A stretch of 20,999 bases of DNA from positions 1 through 20,999 of the forward strand of contig DATDXV010000033.1 of assembly GCA_035289205.1 (NCBI GenBank), read 5' to 3'. The position numbers and the translations under genes are program-made. The notes beneath the pieces are model-generated. The model had not been told where the DNA came from. It saw only the letters and a list, made by a program, of their open reading frames with translations, and ran no database searches. This document shows positions 15,521 to 20,999 of the stretch, piece by piece; the first letter of the stretch is position 1, and every line of letters starts with the position of its first letter. This DNA is from DATDXV01 sp035289205 (GTDB lineage: Archaea > Aenigmatarchaeota > Aenigmatarchaeia > Aenigmatarchaeales > DATDXV01).

Positions 15521-18331
15521 GGTTGTTGCAGCCTGTTCGTCAACGGTTGGGATGCCTCCTGACTGGACAGTATTGCCTTTGACATCCACCAAGGACCCTC
15601 CGCTGCTGGTCGTGGTTGTAGTTGTTGTAGCTGTTGTAGGTATGTAAAACTCCACAATATGCACGGAGCCTAGCGAGACGCTCACAGTTGCGTTGTTTCC
15701 GGACTGCGTGGCGTTGCATGTAGGTGAAGCGCAGGTAGCGCTGTCATAGAGAATAGTGTAGGTTGAACTTGATGGCAACTGAACTGTGAAGTTCGCTGCT
15801 GAGTCCCCGTCTATCGCCAGGCTGACATAGCTGGATGAGTTCGATGCTGAGGAGAGAATCTTCGCTCCGCTCGTTATGTTGAACACCTTCGGAGCGGAGG
15901 CCGCGTACTTGTATGTCAGATTTAAGTGAGAAGCAATAGTTGAATTAGTTTTCCAAGTGATGTTATTGCCTATAATCTTGCCGCCCATCCTGAACCATTT
16001 GTTGGGGCTATCCATGGTCCAGTTTACTGCAAACGAGCTGCTGTTTGATACATATACAGATGAACCTGGGAACGTTGTATTCAGAATTGTAGAGTTGTCT
16101 GCACCTATGTTGTTTTCTATGCCCAGAATGACCCTCTGTGAACCCGTCGAACTGTAAACAACAGACATGTTGATTCTTTCTATGTTAACATTACTCACAG
16201 TCAAAGGACTATCTTCCACTGAGAATATATGTGTTGTTGTGTTCTCACTTATGAATTCCCCGGCCGGTGTGTCAAGCCTCAAAGATTTGCCTAATATAGA
16301 ATTGTTCAGATCCAGGCCTTTGGGCTGCCCTCTTGTAGGCTCGCTGTTGTTCAGATAGTATGTCTTTGATTCCTGAATGTTACCGCCCATGAACATTGGA
16401 TAAGAAACGTATATGGTGTTGCTTCCTATTGTCATATTAAATACCAATGAACTGATGCCGCCGTCAGTCACTGTAAAGTTTCCTGTGAAATCATTGCTTG
16501 TGTTTGTATAAGCAAACGTTCTTGAAGGGTACAAAGATACGCTGTTTAGAGCATAGATAGCAGAAGACCCGTTCGGGTATATAGTAGAAAGGTTGAAGCT
16601 GAATGCGGAGTATAGATATCCTATTGCATTTCCATTAAACCTGAGGAACGTTGAGTTGTCTGGTAGATAGAATATGTTGTTAGTATATACGTTGAAAGAG
16701 TCATCAAGAACGTCAACTCCGTTGCGCTTGAAGAGATTTCCCGTGAGGGTGTTATTTGGAGAGGGGTCGAACTCCACACCATTTCCATTGCTGATGAACG
16801 TGTTGTTTTCCAGAGTGTTGTTAGGTGAGGATGTTAGCTTAATCGCCAAGTTATTGGAAGCAAATGTATTATCAAAGATAGTGTTGTTGGGGGCTGATAC
16901 CAGCTTGACTCCTGTGTTGGTGTTAGATATGTTATTGCTCGTTATTCTGCTGAACGCACTGTTCGTTTTGTTCTGGTTAACCTGAGGACCCGAAAGGGTT
17001 GCACCAAATACTATGCCGCTACTTGCATAGGTTATGTTGTTATAAATTATTGTTAGGTTCTGGGGTCCGCTTGTCGGATTTGGTGGAGGGCTGTCAGAAC
17101 CAGGCTCTCCGACGAACACCATGCCATTGGTCATATTGTATATGGTATTATTGCTTATTGTAACATTGTCAGATGCCTGTCTGACCTCTATAGCAGTATA
17201 GACATTTTTCACGCTGTTGTTATGTATTGTTTGGAGGTCGCCTACAGAAAGTATACCTATGCCATAGGAAATAGTGCCCAAGCCTCCAAGAGAAGGTACG
17301 GTTCCATTTTCAATTATATTCGAAGATATGTTTGAGCTTCCGTGCTGCGATGTAATAACTACTCCATATGAGACATTGGATATAATATTAAATTCTATGT
17401 TATATTTGCCACCCATTATATCCATTGCTCTATCTGCTCCTCCACCATAGAAAATATTGTGCGAGATGTTGCCGACCTGGCTTGTATCTGCATTGTGTCG
17501 TATCATTTCCACAACATAGGGGGCTCCGTAGAAAACATTGTAAGAGTAGGTATTATTGGGTCCATAGTTTACCCAAAGGCGATTTCTCAGTATATTGTTA
17601 TTGGTTATAATATTATGGCTCGATGTACCAGATGCGTCATCGATCATAGAGTAGCTATTGTTGTCTAGCGTGTTGTTGTGAATATAGGTGTAGTTGGATC
17701 CTGTAGTTCTAAAGGCAATTCCTACTGCAGTTCTCTTTATGACGCTGCTGTTTATGATGTTGTAGTGTGAATTTACCATCTGTATTCCATCTGCATCTGT
17801 AAGAGAGTTTGTATTGTTTGACATTATGGTGATGTTTGCCAACACATTCCTACTAGAGGCTGTCAAGAGAATGCCTATGTCCCCTGTAGGGGTAATACTC
17901 ACATTTCTTAGAGTGTTGTTATCTGAATTCTGCAGACGTATTGCATTCGCAGTACCCCATGCACCGGACATCCTTGTCACATTTGTGTTTTCTATTATGC
18001 TATCATTAACATTATTGAATCTTATATTCTGAGTCCAGTCTGTTATGATGCAGTTTCTTATGGTTATGTTTGTCCTGCCAGTTGCATTTATTCCATATTG
18101 GTTCCCTGTCTGGGATCCATCTATTGTAAAGCCGCCGCAGTCTAGAATAATGCTGTTTGCTGTTATGTTCATGCAGCCAAAGGCGTTGCTGTTTGTAATA
18201 GATGATGTCAGATTGTAGGTAGTTCCTGCAGAGTTGAGATTGGAACAGGCACTTATATCAGTAGCATCAACCTGCCCAGCGAAGATAAGCAGAGCCAGCA
18301 GTAAAGCTACTATTGCAAAGGGCAGTCTCAT
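14939..18331 (-). CDS. Giant NosD-like parallel beta-helix surface protein (copy 2)
   Basis: The 1130-residue paralog of the protein at 2315-5647. Signal peptide MRLPFAIVALLLALLIFAGQVDA; beta-helix of NosD/CASH type to about residue 550, with rungs such as ITIRNC, NNTI and LTIIYNN; beta-sandwich-like segments; a Thr linker (TTTTTTTSSGG, about 900); the conserved domain beginning PGEYTISEDG; and a membrane helix (about 1104-1126) ending RFRGIRRRR. Dozens of N-x-S/T sites. The beta-helix halves diverge between copies (SITNSNAFGCMN against SITGSSSNSCIN), while the last 200 residues are nearly the same. The same strand and order continue into the vWA-metzincin after 40 bases, so the trio may be one transcript here. 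Likely an adhesin or polysaccharide-binding coat protein; an enzyme role cannot be excluded. Confidence 0.86.
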   Translation of the reverse strand: MRLPFAIVALLLALLIFAGQVDATDISACSNLNSAGTTYNLTSSITNSNAFGCMNITANSIILDCGGFTIDGSQTGNQYGINATGRTNITIRNCIITDWTQNIRFNNVNDSIIENTNVTRMSGAWGTANAIRLQNSDNNTLRNVSITPTGDIGILLTASSRNVLANITIMSNNTNSLTDADGIQMVNSHYNIINSSVIKRTAVGIAFRTTGSNYTYIHNNTLDNNSYSMIDDASGTSSHNIITNNNILRNRLWVNYGPNNTYSYNVFYGAPYVVEMIRHNADTSQVGNISHNIFYGGGADRAMDIMGGKYNIEFNIISNVSYGVVITSQHGSSNISSNIIENGTVPSLGGLGTISYGIGILSVGDLQTIHNNSVKNVYTAIEVRQASDNVTISNNTIYNMTNGMVFVGEPGSDSPPPNPTSGPQNLTIIYNNITYASSGIVFGATLSGPQVNQNKTNSAFSRITSNNISNTNTGVKLVSAPNNTIFDNTFASNNLAIKLTSSPNNTLENNTFISNGNGVEFDPSPNNTLTGNLFKRNGVDVLDDSFNVYTNNIFYLPDNSTFLRFNGNAIGYLYSAFSFNLSTIYPNGSSAIYALNSVSLYPSRTFAYTNTSNDFTGNFTVTDGGISSLVFNMTIGSNTIYVSYPMFMGGNIQESKTYYLNNSEPTRGQPKGLDLNNSILGKSLRLDTPAGEFISENTTTHIFSVEDSPLTVSNVNIERINMSVVYSSTGSQRVILGIENNIGADNSTILNTTFPGSSVYVSNSSSFAVNWTMDSPNKWFRMGGKIIGNNITWKTNSTIASHLNLTYKYAASAPKVFNITSGAKILSSASNSSSYVSLAIDGDSAANFTVQLPSSSTYTILYDSATCASPTCNATQSGNNATVSVSLGSVHIVEFYIPTTATTTTTTTSSGGSLVDVKGNTVQSGGIPTVDEQAATTSVPPSSVPARPGEYTISEDGAVILLEGNLTAGNETTPGTVYIVGYPQSPFIVGGIVKSDPLKYGSLPQRSGYTTKAFTSYDIKIESGVAYFCMNYRGFENPSSVSVFEYTSGAWTELPRERFANNLTTSTACGTVKGTPYMVAGFVAGAAPTVISPIQLPTYATNLPFAVYALGALFAVVYFAYRFRGIRRRR

Positions 18332-18352
18332 AATAACTGTTGGTTATACAAG

Positions 18353-18360
18353 TTTATATA
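18353..18360 (-). promoter_or_regulatory. TATA box of beta-helix copy 2
   Basis: TATATAAA on the minus strand is centred about 26 bases before the ATG at 18331, in the short gap after the flavin-reductase-like gene. The geometry fits a leaderless message. Confidence 0.6.
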
Positions 18361-18366
18361 TATTCT

Positions 18367-18933
18367 CTATTTCCTTCTGTGCTTTTCAGCAAGAGTTGCA
18401 ACCCTGTCCCGGAACTTCTGCGTGGGTTTTTCTATTCTTTTGCCAAGTTTCCAGTATTTTCCCTGGTGATAGAGGATAGGCTCCTTCTTGGACCAGCCAA
18501 CCTTCACTATCCTCCCTACGAACATAGCATGGTCCCCCATGTCCAATATCCTGACAACCTTGCATTCCATGTTTGCGGCAGCTCTCCTGACCATCAGGAC
18601 ATCGATTCTCTTCGCCCTGTAGAGCTTGACACCAAGGTCCTTGAGCATGGCTATCTTGTCTGTGATTTTTCCCTTGTAGTTGCCGGCAACGCTTGAAACA
18701 AAATCCTGGTCTGAGGCAGTTATGCTTGCTCCGAACTCCCTGCTCTTCATTATATTGTCATAAGTCGCATGCCGCTTGCTAACATGAACAGAAAGCAGGG
18801 GAGGTTCATAGGAGATTTGGCGAGTCCACTCTGCAGCCATGATGTTATGACCCCACGGTCCGTTAGTTGTTATCAGTCCAACATTCGTTACAAACTTCTT
18901 AACAGCCTCGTTCCAACCAAGATCAATGCCCAT
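18367..18933 (-). CDS. Flavin reductase-like (FMN-binding split-barrel) protein
   Basis: A 188-residue cytoplasmic protein of the flavin-reductase-like split-barrel family, which binds FMN and uses NAD(P)H or acts as a partner oxidoreductase. Typical marks are the opening VTNVGLITTNGP, HNIMAAEWTRQISYEPPLLSVHV (substrate and flavin side), ATYDNIMKSREFGASI, and late strands MECKVVRILDMGDHAMFVGRIV. The basic C-terminus (KFRDRVATLAEKHRRK) is a likely tail. Physiological substrate unknown. It is divergent from tryptophanyl-tRNA synthetase across 44 bases, with its own TATA box. It stops just before the promoter of the beta-helix gene and is probably a separate unit. Confidence 0.85.
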   Translation of the reverse strand: MGIDLGWNEAVKKFVTNVGLITTNGPWGHNIMAAEWTRQISYEPPLLSVHVSKRHATYDNIMKSREFGASITASDQDFVSSVAGNYKGKITDKIAMLKDLGVKLYRAKRIDVLMVRRAAANMECKVVRILDMGDHAMFVGRIVKVGWSKKEPILYHQGKYWKLGKRIEKPTQKFRDRVATLAEKHRRK

Positions 18934-18942
18934 GTGTAAGGA

Positions 18943-18949
18943 TTATAAG
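18943..18949 (+). promoter_or_regulatory. TATA-like box of tryptophanyl-tRNA synthetase
   Basis: TTATAAG is centred about 32 bases before the ATG at 18978, which would give a leader of roughly six bases. Assignment is tentative. Confidence 0.4.
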
Positions 18950-18955
18950 CCAGAC

Positions 18956-18964
18956 AATATAAAA
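18956..18964 (-). promoter_or_regulatory. TATA box of the flavin-reductase-like gene
   Basis: TTTTATATT on the minus strand is centred about 27 bases before the ATG at 18933, matching the leaderless spacing seen elsewhere in the window. Confidence 0.5.
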
Positions 18965-18977
18965 CTGTAGTGATACT

Positions 18978-20066
18978 ATGGAGGACAGAATAGATCCATG
19001 GGGGTCCTTCCAGATCAAGGACTATGACAAGGTATTCAAGGAGTTCGGACTGAACAGGATTCCAGAAGATTGGAAAGACACTCTGGATCATCATCTGTTC
19101 AGCAGAGGAATTGTTATTGCGCATAGGGACTTCAATAAAATAATTTCAAGAGTAGAGAACAGACAGCCGTTCATAATGATGACCGGCATTGCTTCTAGCG
19201 GAAGGATGCATATCGGACACAAGCTGATTGTTGATCTCGCGCTGTTCATGAAATCCATTGGGGCAAGGATGTATTTTGGAATTGCTGATATAGACGGATA
19301 TGTAAGCAGGTCAGACATGAAAGTTGACAGCATGCAGAAGGCAAAGGAGTTTGCTGCAAACAATCTTGCGAATGCGCTTGCGCTTGGACTTGACAAAAAG
19401 GATGTTTACATACAAAGCAGGTACAAGCCTCGTTATTATGAGTTTGCATTTGAGCTTTCGAAGAAGATAACAGTCAATACCTTCGAGGGTATCTACGGAC
19501 ATCTGGACCTTGGTAAGATGGCTGCCAACTTCCTGCAATACGCTGACATTCTGCATCCGCAGCTCAAAGAGTTCGAGGGAAAGATGCCTTCTGTCACACC
19601 GGTTGCCTTGGATCAAGACCCTCATATCCGCGCTGTCAGGGATATTGCAAAAAGGCTTCCCTATAATATGGAACTTCCAACCTCAATCTATCCGGTCCAT
19701 CTTCCTGGACTAAAGCCTGGATCGAAGATGAGCTCTTCAGTTCCAGAGTCTTCTATCTTCCTGGACGATACGCCTGAGGAGGTGGAGAAGAAAATCAGGA
19801 CAGCATTCTCCGGAGGCGCTGCAACGCTTGAGGAGCACAGGAAGCACGGGGGGAATCCTGACGTTGATGTTGCATTCCAGATCCTGAAGTTCCACTGTCC
19901 TGATGACAAGAAGGTGAATCAGCTCAGGCAGAAGTTCCTGGAAGGAACCATAACCTCTGGAGAGATGAAAGAAGAAGCGATAAAGTTCGTGATAAAATTC
20001 CTGAAGGAGCACCAGAGGAAGTTCAAGAAGTTTGAGCCTGTTGCAAGGAAGATGGTCTTTGGCTAG
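18978..20066 (+). CDS. trpS: Tryptophanyl-tRNA synthetase (archaeal/eukaryotic type)
   Basis: A 362-residue class I synthetase that charges tRNA-Trp. The HIGH motif is MHIGH (77-81) after MTGIASSGR; the KMSKS motif is KMSSS (250-254) after GLKPGS. The first 65 residues (MEDRIDPWGSF, LNRIPEDW) form the N-terminal extension of the archaeal/eukaryotic subclass and separate it from tyrosyl-tRNA synthetase, as do the YFGIADIDGY and DQDPHIRAVRDIA segments. The C-terminal helical domain is complete, ending FEPVARKMVFG. Its final 44 bases overlap the convergent regulator gene. Confidence 0.97.
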   Translation: MEDRIDPWGSFQIKDYDKVFKEFGLNRIPEDWKDTLDHHLFSRGIVIAHRDFNKIISRVENRQPFIMMTGIASSGRMHIGHKLIVDLALFMKSIGARMYFGIADIDGYVSRSDMKVDSMQKAKEFAANNLANALALGLDKKDVYIQSRYKPRYYEFAFELSKKITVNTFEGIYGHLDLGKMAANFLQYADILHPQLKEFEGKMPSVTPVALDQDPHIRAVRDIAKRLPYNMELPTSIYPVHLPGLKPGSKMSSSVPESSIFLDDTPEEVEKKIRTAFSGGAATLEEHRKHGGNPDVDVAFQILKFHCPDDKKVNQLRQKFLEGTITSGEMKEEAIKFVIKFLKEHQRKFKKFEPVARKMVFG

Positions 20067-20721
20067 CTTCAAGCCTCTGTCTAAACCCTGAATTGAATTT
20101 TTTCATATCCTCTCTTATAGACAGAATCAGATCAACCGCCTTTTTTGCCCTGTCTGTAATTGCATAACGGTCTCTGCAATCCCTTTCAGGGTGTTCATAA
20201 GTTCTTTCAATAAGCTCCATGAATTCAAGAACGCCTATCTCTTTTATAATGTTTCTTCTAGGATAGCCTAACTTTCTAGAGATGTCTAATCGCCTCATTC
20301 TTTTTCCATCTTTCATTTTTTCCAACATATTGAGATATATATTCGAACCGTCTGTGATAGAATCCGGTATTAGCCAATTTCCATCATCGAGCTCTGATAT
20401 GAAAAATCCGAGCTGCTCTGCCTGGATAACTAGATTCCTTAGCATATAGCGATAGACTGTTGTTGTTCGAACTCCAGCAAGCCTGGATATTTCGCTTCCA
20501 GCGCATCCCATGACCTGATAATGTTCTATCTCTTTTTGTTTCTCCTCGTCCAGCAGATACCTTGACCTCTCCCTTCTGCGATGTTTTTTGGGAGCGCTAT
20601 TGGGAATTCTCTCTGCTGCAGTCCTATCTTTCTGTGTGTAAGTTGGTTTCCCTTCCGCTTCCCGAAGCAGCTCTCTTCTGGCTGCAGACTCCTCTTCGCT
20701 AAGCCCTCTGTAGTTTTTCAT
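20023..20721 (-). CDS. Two-domain helix-turn-helix/winged-helix regulator
   Basis: A 232-residue protein. The basic, low-complexity N-terminus (about 1-58, with KKHRRRERSRY) is followed by a resolvase-like helix-turn-helix (about 72-92, MGCAGSEISRLAGVRTTTVY), a middle segment, and a winged-helix domain (about 132-200: MRRLDISRKLGYPRRNIIKE, then FMELIERT and a wing RDRYAITDRAKKAV). It is probably a DNA-binding regulator; the target is unknown. The last 15 or so residues (SQRPSSLQQAQTS) are encoded opposite the end of trpS and look non-conserved. Its ATG overlaps the stop of the preceding winged-helix gene by 23 bases, so the two are likely coupled and related in function. Confidence 0.8.
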   Translation of the reverse strand: MKNYRGLSEEESAARRELLREAEGKPTYTQKDRTAAERIPNSAPKKHRRRERSRYLLDEEKQKEIEHYQVMGCAGSEISRLAGVRTTTVYRYMLRNLVIQAEQLGFFISELDDGNWLIPDSITDGSNIYLNMLEKMKDGKRMRRLDISRKLGYPRRNIIKEIGVLEFMELIERTYEHPERDCRDRYAITDRAKKAVDLILSIREDMKKFNSGFRQRLEASQRPSSLQQAQTS

Positions 20722-20999
20722 AGCCGTTCCATCTCTCCAGCAGCTTCTTCCCCTCGTCCGTTATCTTCCATATCTTGCATTTGCCCTTTTCGTAATCTTC
20801 TGAATATTCTCCTGAAACCAAGCCCTCCCTCATCAGTCTGCCGAGCTCCTTCCTGTAGCTTGTTTCCTGCAGACGCAGGCGCCCGTTAACTTCACGAGTC
20901 ACTTGCGAAGATCTCTGCCCTTCTAGACCTCCGTATCCATTTGATCTTAATGCCGCCAGTATATCTATGTAAGGAGACTGCCTGCAATCAAATCCAGAT
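20699..20999 (-). CDS. Winged-helix regulator (5' partial, runs off the window)
   Basis: The frame is open to the window edge. A GTG at 20902 could serve as a start, but the codons before it continue a plausible helix (SPYIDILAALRSNGYGG), so I read the gene as beginning beyond 20999. The visible 99 residues form a winged-helix domain: a first helix, TREVNGRLRLQETSYRKEL (recognition region), MREGLVSGEY, then the wing CKIWKITDEGKKLLE. This resembles regulators of the ArsR/PadR-like winged-helix superfamily; no ligand site is visible. It precedes and overlaps the two-domain regulator on the same strand. Confidence 0.75.
   Translation of the reverse strand, partial: SGFDCRQSPYIDILAALRSNGYGGLEGQRSSQVTREVNGRLRLQETSYRKELGRLMREGLVSGEYSEDYEKGKCKIWKITDEGKKLLERWNGYEKLQRA

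Noticed and set aside
15960..18200. Repeated ATTGTTGTT-like motifs resembling a short repeat or CRISPR array
   Set aside because: The spacing is irregular and the motifs are the reverse complement of Asn-rich turns (NNTI, NNTF) in the beta-helix protein.

Overview
The window reads as a piece of an archaeal genome, most likely from a small-genome DPANN-type lineage; the phylum is not resolvable by eye. The archaeal signs are an archaeal/eukaryotic-type glycyl-tRNA synthetase and tryptophanyl-tRNA synthetase, two tRNA-splicing endonuclease subunits, an archaemetzincin, and TATA boxes centred about 26 bases upstream of start codons (leaderless transcripts). Genes are packed tightly, with many overlaps of 4 to 44 bases. 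No tRNA, rRNA, CRISPR array or insertion sequence was found, and there is no gene-free stretch over 300 bases.

Regions. (1) 1-5647: a secreted metzincin-type metalloprotease (5' end outside the window), a small membrane-anchored partner overlapping its end, and, converging on them, a giant NosD-like beta-helix surface protein. (2) 5699-7697: an archaemetzincin whose catalytic Glu is Gln, an ORF broken by an in-frame TAA but with an intact promoter, and a tandem pair of tRNA-splicing endonuclease subunits. (3) 7747-9910: a probable operon of a four-CBS protein with a C-terminal ribosome-hibernation (HPF/S30EA)-like domain, a 43-residue zinc ribbon, and an AT-rich alpha/beta hydrolase. (4) 9899-11964 (minus): glycyl-tRNA synthetase coupled to a rhomboid protease. 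(5) 11999-18331 (minus): a second copy of the surface trio (small membrane partner, metzincin now carrying a von Willebrand A domain, beta-helix protein). (6) 18367-20999: a flavin-reductase-like protein divergent from tryptophanyl-tRNA synthetase, then two overlapping winged-helix regulator genes running off the end.

The most notable content is the duplicated surface cassette: metzincin plus membrane partner, joined in both copies by the same 25-base reading-frame overlap and lying beside a beta-helix protein with a near-identical membrane-anchored C-terminus. The N-terminal domains of the two proteases differ, and base composition changes at their domain borders, which suggests modular recombination. 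Conservation of the pairing suggests, as inference, that the three proteins work together at the cell surface. Other points of interest are the CBS-HPF fusion, the split endonuclease pair in which neither subunit has the catalytic Lys, and the Glu-to-Gln archaemetzincin.
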